Source: Polychytrium aggregatum
Lineage: Eukaryota > Chytridiomycota > Chytridiomycetes > Polychytriales
Length of the DNA stretch: 64,000 bases
Assembly: GCF_025602895.1 (NCBI RefSeq)
Contig: NW_026516209.1
Location: 1,039,757 to 1,103,756, forward strand
Reading direction: 5' to 3'
Shown here: positions 34,616 through 45,608 of the stretch, piece by piece
Layout of the letters: the number at the start of each line of letters is the position of its first letter
How positions within the stretch are numbered: the first letter of the stretch is position 1
Translations under genes and position numbers: made by a program
The notes under the pieces: model-generated
Seen by the model: only the letters and a program-made list of their open reading frames with translations
The model's database searches: none
What the model was told of the DNA's origin: nothing

Positions 34616-36432
34616 ATGTCTCTGCTCGCGCCTGTGGAGCGGGCTTATATCCTCGATGGTGTCGAATGCGACATCCGCGCCGATGGACGAAACCGTCTGG
34701 ACGCCCGCCATCTGACCCTCGAGACCGGCATGATCACACAGGCCTCGGGCTCTTGTCGAGTGTCCGTCGACGGTGGAACCGATGTCCTCGTCGGCATCAA
34801 GGTCGAGATCGAGACCATCGATCCCAATCCCGAGGGCGACGCGGAGGTCTCGGCCTTCGACGAGACCGCTGAAACGATTGACGAAGATCGACGTGACAAG
34901 GGCCGGATTGTCTGCTCGGTCGAGTGGTAAGGACTGCCAGCACGATCGGCGCTGTCAAAGGGCGATTCTGCACGGAGACGCTGGATGAGCATGGCTGCAA
35001 AGGCGGGTGGCAGCCGCCTAGCATCTCGGGCCCAGACAGGACGCAGCCCAACCCGAGCAACGATCCGACACCAGTCGTCGCCGATCGGGGAGCAACAGCC
35101 AGCAGCATCCTCACCAGCGGAGAATGCCGGTGCAGAGCAAAACGAGAGCAGTCGCATATATTGTCAGTGAAGACTGGCGATGGACTGGTAGAGATGATGT
35201 GCCTTCATCCGTCACCACGGCAATCTGGGAACAGAGCGGAACATCAACGGGCGACAGATGCATCTTCCCTTCCATCCACGAATGACTGACGCAATCCATG
35301 ATCGAACATGTCCCCATCTCTGCCGCCGCCTGCCCAAAGCTCGCCATCGCTCAGCGCCGTCCTTAGCCAACGTCAAGTCGAAGATCTGTGCATCGAGTAC
35401 AGCCAGTATATGACCCGTCTGCTGAACAGCCCCGAAGGCGGACTCGATCTCAAGGCCCTGTGCATCATTCCAGGCTCAACGTGCTTTGTGGTCTACATCG
35501 ACGTCTTGGTGAGCCTGCAGACATGCTCTCGTTGTTCCGGCTGAGGGGCGTGGGGCCGAGCCCGGCACCGCCATGTCAAACAGCATAGTTGATCATGTCC
35601 GTTCGTCACCGACAGATCCTCGACTATGGAGGCAACCTGCTCGACATCATCTTTCTGGCGACTCGCGGCGCCTTCCACAACACCAGGATGGTCAAGGCTA
35701 CGGCCGAGCAGTTGGATGGCCAGGTTGCTTTTGACGTCTCAGAGGAGGAGTGCGAAGTGGTCCGAGGTTGGGAGAACCTTCCCATCGTCGTTACGCTGAG
35801 CAAGGTGAGTCGATCCCGGACCAGCAAGCGTCACGAGAATCCCACGACGGCCCCTGTCTCGACGCAAGTCTGGAGCTGCTCCGCATGACAAGCCAAGTGC
35901 CGACAAGTCCGCTGACTCTTTGTATGTGCGACTGCTGCGACTCGCCTCTAGATCGGAAGACGGCATATCCTCGACGCCTCGCCCCTGGAAGAACTGTGTG
36001 CCGAAGCGCGGGTCTATGTCGCCGTCAACGAAAGAGGACGCATCTGCAGCATACAGAAGAGCGGCGAGGGAGGGATCGAGCCCAGAGGACTCTCTGATAT
36101 GGTTCAGGTAACGGTGGCTGGATCCGACTCCTCGATATGCCGGTTGTAGCTGTCGCCGCTTCACTGATGTGCATTCCCCGGGAGCATGGGAATACGCCGA
36201 TCGATTGGGCGTGCGGCTCTCCAGACCCGTTCGCTGCGATTGATTCTGACGACATACACTCCTGCTCGCCCATGTCCGCCTGGCAAATGTCGGTTCCCAC
36301 AAATATCTGGTTCGTCGCCGGCAGACGGCAAAGCAACTGGCCCCGGGAGTCTTCAAGAAAGTCGGAAACGTCCTGGCGGAGGAGGCAAGGAGGATCCAGG
36401 ATGGCCAGACGCCAATCGGATACTACAACTGA
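34616..36432 (+). CDS. RRP42: Exosome complex subunit RRP42 (EXOSC7 homologue)
   Basis: Non-catalytic RNase PH-like subunit of the exosome ring, needed for 3'-5' RNA processing and decay in nucleus and cytoplasm. Five exons with matching phases: 34,616-34,926, 35,340-35,508, 35,616-35,804, 35,952-36,107 and 36,325-36,432, giving 310 residues. Diagnostic pieces are YILDGVECDIRADGRNRLD, SGSCRVSVDGGTDVLVGIK, LDLKALCIIPGSTCFVVYID, LDYGGNLLDIIFLATRGAFH, ENLPIVVTLSK and GRRHILDASPLEE, all in the order of EXOSC7/RRP42. A CA-rich microsatellite lies just upstream of the start (34,580-34,600). Confidence 0.92.
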
Positions 36433-36688
36433 CCAAGGCGGCACGATCTTCGCAGACGTCTCCAAGACCGCAATATCTAGTGCGAATCATCGCCAATACA
36501 GACCGTGCAAAGAAGCAGCCGGAGAGCTGTGGCTGTTGCCGACCCCGACACCCAAAATAGTGAGAGGCAGCTCCTCGACCGAGCTGGAGATGTATTGACT
36601 TCAAGGCGTTCCAGTGAATCGCAGCGTGTGTCGGAGACCAAGCCAAGGTATTCAAAGCGATGGATCGGGCGCAATGTGGGGATATGAT

Positions 36689-38043
36689 CTAGGCCTTGGG
36701 TGCCCACAGCGATCCCACCTCGCTGATGAACTTGACGCTTCCGCGCTCAAACTCCCAGTCCTTCTGAGAGCCGTGCAGCCAGGCCAGGGTCGCGAGCCGG
36801 AACTCAGCAAACTCGGCAAGATCCCGGAAGTCGTGGTCAGAGAGGTCGGTGTACTTGCGGCCCTGGACAGCAAAGTCGTCTTTGATGGCCTCGGAGATGT
36901 ATCCGTCTTCAAGAGCCCGGGCCGTGGCCTGCTCGAGGGCAGTTTCGATGTTGTCCATGATGGTTCGGAGGCTGCTGGGGATTTTTCTGCGGGCCTGCTC
37001 AACGGCCTGCAGCCGCTCCTGCTTGGTGGCAGCATCTAGGGTCGTATCCTGCTCGATGAGCGATGTATCCAGCTGGCGCTTGAGGTCGAGGACGACCTGC
37101 ACTCGGCTTCTCCAGAACCAGGCCTCGGCCATGTTGACTTCCCGAGCGAACGCCTCCGGGTCGACCTGATGAGAGGGCCTGGAGCCCTCACCGCTCTCAA
37201 AGTACTGGACAAACTGGTCGATCGTCTGCGGGAAGGCCGGGATAATCGCCGTCGACTGGAAGAGGTGCTCGCGAGGGAACGGTTGATAGTAGGCCGGGAT
37301 CCGGTCAGCAATCTTGAGGCTCCAGAGCAGCGTGCCTGCGATGTGAAGCACCCACAGTTAGCTGTCGGAACCAGTACCATCCAGCGAATCCCCGAGTTGA
37401 GATCATGACAGTGCCTGCCTGCTGTCTATGGCCGATCGGAGCCATCGCGGCCACGGAGACCCTTGGCAGCTGGCCTCGGGGCAGTGAAAGCAGGATCGAG
37501 GGATCGACAGGATCGACGGGATCGGCGGGATCAAAGGGATCGACGGGATCGATAGGATACTCACCAAACGACTCCCATCTCGGAACCAGCGGCGCGAGAT
37601 CGGCTTCCAGCGACCATTTGCCCAGATCCTTCTCCATGAGCGACTTTTCCTATTGAGGATGCGCAAGTCAGCTGGCGGACAAATCCCCAGAACCATCTGC
37701 ACCCCAGATCGCACGATCCCGCCCGCCCAGACAGCTGGTCGAGCAGGCTCACCCTGGCAGTCATCCACGGCTCCATGCCGGCCTCCTGGATCGAGCGTTT
37801 GAGAGCGGCAAAGCTCTCGTGGATTCTGGGTTCCTGGGCGTCCTTTTCGCTGTTGCTCTGGACAACGGCCTCGATGCCCCAGCGAGTGAGCAGCAGCTGG
37901 GTGCAGGCAACCCGAAGAGCGATCTCCTTGGGCGTCCGCACAATCGGAGACGACGACAGCGACGGAGCAGCCTCGCTGGCAAGCCATCGCGCTCCAAAGC
38001 GAGCAGCTGGGAAGCTTGCACACTTGGTCATCGACCGGCGCAT
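36689..38043 (-). CDS. DUF4272-like protein, probably mitochondrial
   Basis: Three recognisable exons: 38,043 to about 37,730 (TPKEIALRVACTQLLLTRWG; GMEPWMTARVSLLDQLSG), about 37,650-37,570 (DLGKWSLEADLAPLVPRWES) and 37,340-36,689 (TLLWSLKIADRIPAYYQPFP; EVNMAEAWFWRSRVQVVLDL). The R..A..L, W..E.LL, LLWSL and E...AEAWFWRSRVQ order resembles the DUF4272 family, whose function is unknown. The N terminus, MRRSMTKCASFPAARFGARW, is basic and free of acidic residues, as in mitochondrial presequences. The ATG at 38,043 is chosen; one four codons on is also possible. An intron at about 37,490-37,560 contains a gatcgacgg-type repeat. Unknown role. Confidence 0.65.
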
Positions 38044-38414
38044 GGCTGAGACGGCACCAATGCAAATCATGGATGTTGGCAGATGCGCCGAGAGAGCGAA
38101 GGCTGGACGATGTCGGGAAGAGTGCGGCCCAGGCACCGAACCAAACATGCACCAAAGAAATACAGCCGTCACGTGCACATCGAGTGGCGGCGGCCAATCA
38201 GCGCGCGCTTTTGGTGGAGACATGCCACACCCAATCTGACCGAACAGAGGTAGTCTCGAGGAAGTTTGATGAGGCATGGGCCCCGACACGCTGTATTGAA
38301 GTGGGGGATTGAAATTGGCCATAAGTGGCTTAAGGAGATATAACACAAAATTGGGCCGCCATGTTGCGGACGAAGCAAAGGGGCGATTAGGCCGTCGCGT
38401 CAGGTCGACACCCC

Positions 38415-40375
38415 TCAAGAGAACTGAACATTGATGTCTCCGCTGGTCGTGGAGACGATCAGGTGGCTCGGCGAGGTGCTTCCGCCAACCTGTCCGGTGG
38501 CTCCCTTCGAGCCGGTCTGGGTGTTCATCACGACCGAGGTGCCGCTGACCTGGACCGAGCCAGAGTTGGTAGTGATGCCGATGGAGCCGGCAATCGGGCC
38601 CGAGAACCGGGGGCTGATATCGCCGCTCGTGGCCCCGAATTCGAGGGAATATGCGGTTGAGGTAGTTCCAGTGAGCGAGACACTCAGCGAAACGTCGCCG
38701 CTGGTGGAAGACTGCTTGAGCTGGGAGCCGATGGCAATGTCGCCCATGAGCTGTCCGCTCGTAGTGGTGAAACCGGCGTGTTGGGAAGCCGAAGACCCCT
38801 GCAATTCACCAGGGCTTGTTAGAAGTCTGATAAATGCGGTATTGTCTCGGCCCAGGAACAATAAGATACGATCCATGCAGTGGCACTTACGGTCGTCTGG
38901 ATGTTGCCACTGCTGGTCGAGACATCGAGCGAAGCCAATCGCACGGCCGTGAGGCCGACATTGCCGCTGGTGCTGACGACAGAGAGAGTGCTGATGCTGG
39001 AATTCTGGAGGAGTCGGTAGTTGGTGAGATTCACGACCGTTGACAAACGACACCAGAGAAGCAACAGTCACAAGCGACCGATTCCTACCTGGAGAACCAG
39101 GTTGCCACTTGTTGCTTGAAGATGGAAGTTGGATGAGGTTGCTGTGGCCACGTTCTGGAGCCAGACGACAATGTAAGTGAGCATGTCAAAGCACTAGCAG
39201 CTCTATGCACTCGTTTCTATATTCCTGCTGGCTTGATAGGCTTACCGAAACGGCCACATTAGCACTGGTGGCTTGGATCTGGACATACCCAAGGGACTGA
39301 GTCGAGTACAGATTGTTGACCGCGACGTTACCGCTGGCGCATGTAAGACTGATGTTGAGGGCACTGCTGAGAACTTGGGGAAGCTGGACCTCGACAGCAA
39401 CAAAGTAACTCTGGGCAACAATCACCGTTGGAGCCTGGACCAGGAGCGACAGCGTCCCCTGGGTGTTGACGGTGGCTGATACTTGGCTCAGCAGCGACTG
39501 GTCCGAGAGATGGTAGTGGTAGGTGAGGAGGACATTGGAGTTGTTGAGATTATGGGAGGTGAGGACAAAGCCAGCCGACTGTTGATGGTGCGAGGCGAAG
39601 GGTTGAGCAGCGTGTGCAGTGTGTGCAGTGTGGTTGACAACATTGAGAACATCGTTAGCGACAAGTCGGTGGACGTGAGGGAACGGTGGCATCGCAGAGA
39701 CAAGACTGTACATGCCAGGGCCAAGATCGGCAAAGCACAACCAACAACCACTTACAATCGAGCCCTGGACGCTGACCGAGACGGCCGAGATACCACTGGC
39801 GCTGATCGGCGACTGGAGCGGATACGAAGGATAGCTGCCTTCGGGGATCATCGGGAACGGACTCTCGAACTCGTTTTGAGGCTGCAGGTTCGAGTTTGAC
39901 GGCCACTGGTAGTTGCCCTGGATTGCTCCAAAGATGACTTTCTGCGGACCAAGAGAGTGGTCGACAGGACCATGCAGTGAGCGGCCTGCAAATGAGACTC
40001 TCATGACCATCTCTAAACTAGTCGTCAAGCTGGTTACCAAGCTAGACCTACATGGTAAACACCGAACACAATTCCAGCGGCGATCAGGATGACCAACACA
40101 AATATGCCGATCCCGATACCGCAGCACCGCAGCTTGCGCGACCGACGGAGACGCCGCTGTCTCTCGAGGTCAGAGTCGTTGGTTTGGGCGAGGTAGGCGA
40201 CGAGCTGGGTCTTCTGATCGGGATACTCGGCGTGGGAAGGGAGATCATTGGCCAGTCCATCGGGCTGATAGACGGGCTGGGCATCGATGGGCTTATATGT
40301 GGGCAGGTATTCGCCCTTGGGCTGGTCGTAATTGTTATGAGGGCTGTTGGGTGTATCTTTCTTGATGTTGCTCAT
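38415..40375 (-). CDS. Type II membrane protein with DUF4097/adhesin-like repeat ectodomain
   Basis: Multi-exon. Exon 1 gives a hydrophilic, Pro/Tyr-rich N-terminal tail of about 75 residues, a basic stop-transfer stretch (RQRRLRRSRKLR) and one TM segment around 85-107 (GIGIFVLVILIAAGIVFGVY). The rest, outside the membrane, is Ser/Thr/Val-rich with recurring TSGN, TSGD and TSSGNI turns such as LDVSTSSGNIQTT and STSGDVSLSVSLTGTTS, the pattern of DUF4097-type beta-helix proteins. The stop is at 38,415. The basic patch before the TM suggests N-in, C-out topology. Function unknown; a cell-surface role is inferred. At least six exons, and some borders are unresolved. Confidence 0.7.
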
Positions 40376-40850
40376 GGCTGCACTGGCTGATGATTTGGTA
40401 GTGGGTTGAGAATGTATTGGGAGAGCGTTGATGGGGGCGACCTTCTTGGTGGGCCGGTGCGGAGATTATATCTTCGACACCGTCCTGGTACAGGCCTGTT
40501 CCGGATCAAGGAAAGGCTCTTGGCGGAGGCGGCGGCACGACCGATGCCAAGGGCACTGCACAACCGAAGTATTGCAGGATGGGACGTTGACTCGCGGTGG
40601 TGCATCGTCCTGCCAAGAATCCGGTGAAACCGCGGATTCTTGGCATCTTGGCAAAGAGCGGTTCTTGCAATCATCGCCCCATTGTGGCCACTTGCTGGTG
40701 CATGGCGGAGCGTGCATGCAGGCTCGAGGCAGACCCACCGTCAACCGCACCCTGGCGCCATCGATCTGAGAGCATCCGAGCATCGCGCCCGAGTGTCCAG
40801 GGGGTGCGGAGGTTCTTCGATCAACTCCGATGATCGAGTTGTTCGAGGAG
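40376..40850. promoter_or_regulatory. Upstream region of the DUF4097-like gene, up to the palindrome
   Basis: 475 bp of ordinary GC-rich DNA between a start codon and the palindrome border. No gene and no clear core promoter element are seen. Confidence 0.45.
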
Positions 40851-40904
40851 GCCAACTCGCCACACGCGGTCGATTCGAACAACTCGATCATCGGAGTTGA
40901 TCGA
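40817..40904. repeat. 30-bp perfect inverted repeat at the left palindrome border
   Basis: 40,817-40,846 and 40,875-40,904 are exact reverse complements (tcgatcaactccgatgatcg...), separated by 28 bp. The outer half lies outside the big arm; the right border (about 63,138-63,167) has only one copy. Confidence 0.93.
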
Positions 40905-40984
40905 AAGCGCTCTGCCCCTCTGGACACAAGCCAGCGAGGGCCGGGAAGGATTTGGGAGATGCCGCACTCGGATGATGACTTTTA

Positions 40985-41349
40985 TTTCGAATTGAAAGCC
41001 ACCGGCACCTGGTCGGCACCAGCAGTTCGATATCTCAGGAATAGTTGAAAGCAGAGCAAACGAAAGCTGGCAGGCCTATTTCTTTCCCTCTCTCGCTGGA
41101 CTTTCATCGTCTTGCGGGGAGGTTTGGCCCGGCCTTGGCGGTGACGATTGATCTGAAGACCCACCTGAGTTGCTTTGGAATGACCAGCGCACTTTTGTTT
41201 TGTGCGCCTGCCCCCATTATCACTGATGATCAACAAAACGGCAAAGAGCCGACCGCAGCCTGCTCGCCTCCGACGACCATGTCGAGCCTGTGGGCTGCGA
41301 AGAAATACAAACTGGAAATGGCTACACTGCATGGCAGTCCTGGTGTGTA
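40985..41349. repeat. LINE-associated terminal sequence, left-arm copy 1
   Basis: About 365 bp repeated in inverted orientation at 43,954-44,316, so the LINE island is bracketed by inverted copies. Mirrored in the right arm at about 62,692-63,057. Confidence 0.85.
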
Positions 41350-41420
41350 ATCGTTGTCACCGTCTTGGCTGAGAGGCGGCCCGGGCTTCGTCCATGCTTC
41401 ACAGGCTCGTCCGTAGCACT

Positions 41421-41560
41421 TCAAGCCTTTCGGGCGACACTATGGATCTGGCGGCCCATCCTGAAGCCGTTGATGCCGAAAATGACTCCGAGGTCCCTGA
41501 ACTCCCTGGGCACTTCGATTTCTCGGCTGATTGCGTCCAGAGCGACCGAGATGTCATGCA
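41421..41560 (-). pseudogene. Fragment of a second LINE reverse transcriptase (left arm)
   Basis: On the minus strand reads EFRDLGVIFGINGFRMGRQI, a diverged version of EFKYLGATFGVDGFQMDRQI in the plus-strand LINE at 43,440-43,500. Only this downstream part survives. It shows that the island contains two LINE copies in opposite orientation. Mirrored at about 62,481-62,620. Confidence 0.75.
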
Positions 41561-41589
41561 CTACTCGGCAGTTTCCTTCTATCAGTCTT

Positions 41590-42343
41590 TGATCTCTGGG
41601 TCTTTGATCTCTGCTCGGTGGTCTCGCTCCCACCCATCTCCCCGAGAGTCTCTCGCTTGCTCCTCGCTCGTGACTCGCTCCTCGGTTCTCTCGCTTCCTC
41701 GTTTTTCGAATGCAGTCCGATTTTCGAGTTCGCTGGACTTGCCTCTGATCTCCTGAAACCATGAACGGCGAGGATCCTTCTCGCTTCGGGCCTGGTGTCC
41801 TGCGGCACCAATTCTACAACCCGCACTCCCAGCACCACAACTCCCATCACCAGCCTCCGCAAGTTCCCTCATAGTCGGGCGTTCCCTATGACAATCTTTT
41901 TCTGGGACCGCAGTCAGCTCATCCCGATCTGTTGTCGCATCAATCCGCTCGTCCCTCCTATAGACCGCCAAACCATGAATGCTCTCCGTCCTTTGCCAAT
42001 CCACGCCCGCTAGCCCACAACTACCTGCCTTCTGCTAAGATCGTCCTCAACACTCGTTTCATCACGGCCCTGAGATCCATCCTTCCTATGTATCCGCTGT
42101 GGACTCTCAAGCCCCTACACCGCACGCTTGCTCTTCCTCGATGCCGAAGGATGCTACTGTGAGTGTGACCGGCTTACTCACTCCTTCTGCTGCGTCGGAA
42201 CGATTGGGAACCGACGATGATTCCTCTGAGGACGGGGTCCCCTGCCACTCCTTCGTGCTCTGGTTGGGAGTCTGGCACAGACTCCTCCAGTTCACTGGGG
42301 TTTGCTTGACGGCTGGCCCCCGGTACTCGCTCCGCTGCGGCAT
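41590..42343. other. Unidentified part of the LINE island, left arm
   Basis: On the plus strand there are open stretches reading MNGEDPSRFGPGVLRHQFYN (41,761 on) and ALRSILPMYPLWTL. In the right arm single-base indels open this stretch into one 359-codon frame (62,248-61,169, -), while the left arm is broken. It could be a remnant of a LINE ORF1, but I recognise no family. Confidence 0.45.
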
Positions 42344-42579
42344 CCAGGTCAATGGGTTGGTATTCCTGGGGTTCGACGTTGATCAGTTCCCAGGAGATCG
42401 GCTTTCCCCTGGCGGCTTCTCCGACGAGTCTGTCGAACTCTGGCTGGTATACTCTGGGCACCCTCATCTGGACCATTCGGGCAGAGTTCGACAGACTCGT
42501 TGGAGAAGCCTCAGGGGAAAGCCGATCTCCTGGGAACGGATCAACGTCGAACCTCAGGAACACCAACCCATTGACCTGG
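42344..42579. repeat. 99-bp imperfect inverted repeat at the centre of the LINE island
   Basis: 42,344-42,442 and 42,482-42,579 are inverted copies with a few mismatches and one indel, around a 39-bp loop. It marks the head-to-head join of two LINE remnants. Mirrored at about 61,462-61,697. Confidence 0.85.
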
Positions 42580-43805
42580 ATCAAGAGCGAGATACTCCAC
42601 CCAGTAGCGACTGTAGTCGCGGAGTGGCTCTGCGACATCAGCCGAGCCGCAGTCAAGGCTTCGATCATCCCCACCGAATGAAGCACCGTCCTGATCCATC
42701 CGGTATACAAGAACAAGGGATCGCAGCTGAACCCAGCGATGTACCGGCCGATAGGCCTCACGCAGGTGTGTCGCAAAGTCCTCGAGTGGGTACTGCCGCC
42801 ATACCTGACAGATGCCTTCCGACCGATGGACATCGCACAAGGCGGTTTCCGATCCAAACGCGGAACTCTTGACCAGATATACGCACTGGACTGTCTGATC
42901 GAGGATCGCAAAACGGCCGGAGAAGAATATGCCCTCGTCTTCCTGGACATCAAGGCTGCATGCGACAACGTATGGCGAGAGAAGATGTGGGCCAAGACAG
43001 AGGGCCGCATGGAAGACACAACTTTGATCGAGTTCCTGAAGGTCATGTTCGGCCGGGTGCACATCCAGGCGGCCAGCAAAGCCGCCGCTCCAACCCCGTG
43101 TGGCTGCAGAAGGGACTGATCCAAGGATTGGCCCTGAGCGCCCTGCTCTTCAGCGCCTTCATCGACGACCTCCCGAAACTCTTGAGGAGGGAGGGAGGAA
43201 CGACCCTGACGACCACCTGCGGCACCACCATCCAGGCCAACTCGCTATGGTTCGCCGACGACGGTGCACTGATCTGCAGACCCAGACAAGCACAGAGATT
43301 GCTTGATTTCTGCGAACAGCACAGTGTCGACAACAGATACAAGTTCTCGCCGCCCAAATGCGAGGTGATCCTCTCCGAGGGCAACCCAGAACGAGCCACC
43401 GGCCTCCGACTCTACGGTCAGCCGCTGCCCATGGCAAAGGAGTTCAAGTACCTCGGAGCCACCTTTGGCGTTGACGGCTTCCAGATGGACCGACAGATCC
43501 AGAGGATGACGGCGAAGGCCCAAGTAGTGACCCAGCAGATCGCAAAGTAGGGATACACCCTCGGCAACATGGCTGCCAGATTGCTGGTGCGGTCTACAAG
43601 ACCTTTGTCCGACAGACGATGGAGTATGCCCTGTCCCTCGATCTGATCGATGCCAAACAAGCCGAGGCGCTCGACAGAACAGATGCGGGAGGGCCACCTA
43701 GACCACAGCCACAAGAAGGTCTTCCTGGTGCTAAGAAACTCTCACACCCGACCGGTCTGATGAATACATCTCTTGGCCCCCAGTTCTACCAGGACACCTA
43801 CTAGA
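42480..43805 (+). pseudogene. Decayed non-LTR retrotransposon (LINE) reverse transcriptase, left arm
   Basis: Reverse transcriptase blocks in order: HPVYKNKGSQLNPAMYRPIG (near 42,700), GGFRSKRGTLDQIYALDCL (42,840 on), LVFLDIKAACDNVWREKMW (42,930 on), GLIQGLALSALLFSAFIDDL (43,118 on) and the catalytic box WFADDGALI (43,250-43,276). The frame changes near 43,100, a stop interrupts near 42,680, and another ends the reading at 43,550; the endonuclease part is not visible. The element is therefore inactive. The alternating DI and FADD motifs place it in the non-LTR class; the clade cannot be named by eye. Confidence 0.85.
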
Positions 43806-43953
43806 CACAGTCGGTGCTGCTGAAAGCGGGCACGCTGATCACTCGATGGAGGAGCTGTTCAGGAACGACCACCGTGAAACCCCGGAGTCAACCATCAAGA
43901 TGCAGATCCACCCCGAAGACGCAGGAACTGACCTCGGCCGCATCGTGACAACG

Positions 43954-44316
43954 ATTACACCAGGACTGCCATGCAGTGTAGCCATTTCCAGTTTGTATTT
44001 CTTCGCAGCCCACAGGCTCGACATGGTCGTCGGAGGCGAGCAGGCTGCGGTCGGCTCTTTGCCGTTTTGTTGATCATCAGTGATAATGGGGGCAGGCGCA
44101 CAAAACAAAAGTGCGCTGGTCATTCCAAAGCAACTCAGGTGGGTCTTCAGATCAATCGTCACCGCCAAGGCCGGGCCAAACCTCCCCGCAAGACGATGAA
44201 AGTCCAGCGAGAGAGGGAAAGAAATAGGCCTGCCAGCTTTCGTTTGCTCTGCTTTCAACTATTCCTGAGATATCGAACTGCTGGTGCCGACCAGGTGCCG
44301 ATGGCTTTCATTTTGA
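43954..44316. repeat. LINE-associated terminal sequence, left-arm copy 2 (inverted)
   Basis: Inverted partner of 40,985-41,349; probably the shared 3' end of two head-to-head LINE remnants. Mirrored at about 59,725-60,088. Confidence 0.85.
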
Positions 44317-45283
44317 AAAATTAATAAACTGTCACTGCCGCCACGATTCTGACTTGTGGTGTGCCGACTGCACCCACTCCATCCACTGAATACACCTGAA
44401 AAAAGGGCTTGCTGCGATCACAGTCGTTGTTGGGAGTGATCCTCAAGTCTTTGCTCCTCAATTGCAACACCAACACGGTGGTGAGCACAACTGGATGGAC
44501 CCACGCTGGCCAGCACTCCTCTGGTAGTTGTGATCGTGATTATGGTTACGAGGGTAATGGCCATGCTGATAATGGTAATGCTCGAAATAAAGAAGGAGAC
44601 TGAAGCGACATGAACTCGATATATTTCTTTTGCTTTGCTTCCAAGAATTGGATGGCCATTATAGGTAGCAAGTGAATATATATACATTTTGTTTCACTCA
44701 AGGCCGTCATAGTCCAATCGACTCTACCAGCAGGAAAGAGTACCACTAACAACCGCTCCGTTCACTGCAGACATCTCAAAAGCTCGCCTCGACTCCTCCC
44801 TTCCTCTCTCTTGTCTCTCCCAAGCCCCATCCCCCCACTATTGAACCCCGGAAATTCTCGCAGTAGCATAATTTTACATACAAGGGCATAACAGAGAGAC
44901 ATATAATTCGATAAAACAATCGTCGGCCTTCCACCTCTCCATCAGGCCTTGCGTCGGGGTAGAGTCGGTTGAATAGCTTCATGCCGCTCAGTCCACAGTC
45001 GCCAGCCTTTCTCTCTCGGCTCAGAGCTATTTAAACTAGCGTTGGCGGGAAGCTCTGGCCCCAAGAGCATCATGAATGCCCGCATCTTACTCTACTCATA
45101 TATATATGTAAATCGCTAATTTTGGGAGCCTTTTTTTCACGGGTATTTTGTCAACCAACGTACTTATATCCACGCATACAAGCTTTTTGCTGCTCCCTAC
45201 TCGATTCGATTTCGGCCAGTTTTTATCATCGAGCTGACTTTCATTCTTCAGGATATCTATGGATACGGTTCTTCGTGATGTTG

Positions 45284-45330
<47 letters not shown>

Positions 45331-45608
45331 TGAGGATGTGAGGCAGTCTTGTACTGTGTTTAGTTAGTATCGTCCCTTGGCCTCGGATTCTCTGTTGGTT
45401 CAGCTTCCATCAAATGTGTAAGTATACTATCGACCACGGGCTGTTGGTATATTTGAAAGAAATTTTTTATTTAATAAGCAGGTTTTCCACCAGATTCTTA
45501 AATTTTGACTCAGCTCCATTTCTGTTTGATAAACAGTATGAGGCTGCCATAGTCGCTGTTCGATTTAATACATGTCTTTTCACAACTTACAGGCATTGTG
45601 TAGACAGA
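44317..45608. other. Kinase 3' flank, left arm, with a 40-base poly(T) tract
   Basis: No gene is recognised. On the kinase coding strand it contains an attaaataaaa poly(A)-signal-like element about 150 bp after the stop and then a run of 40 A (45,288-45,327, T on +). AT-rich compared with the housekeeping part of the window. Confidence 0.6.
45288..45327. repeat. Poly(T) 40 (poly(A) on the kinase strand), left arm
   Basis: Uninterrupted run of 40 T about 280 bp downstream of the kinase stop. The right arm has 39 A at the mirrored place. Confidence 0.95.

Noticed and set aside
38335-38380. YY1-like motif (gccgccatgttg) between two genes
   Set aside because: A single short match to an animal factor site, with no evidence of such a factor here.
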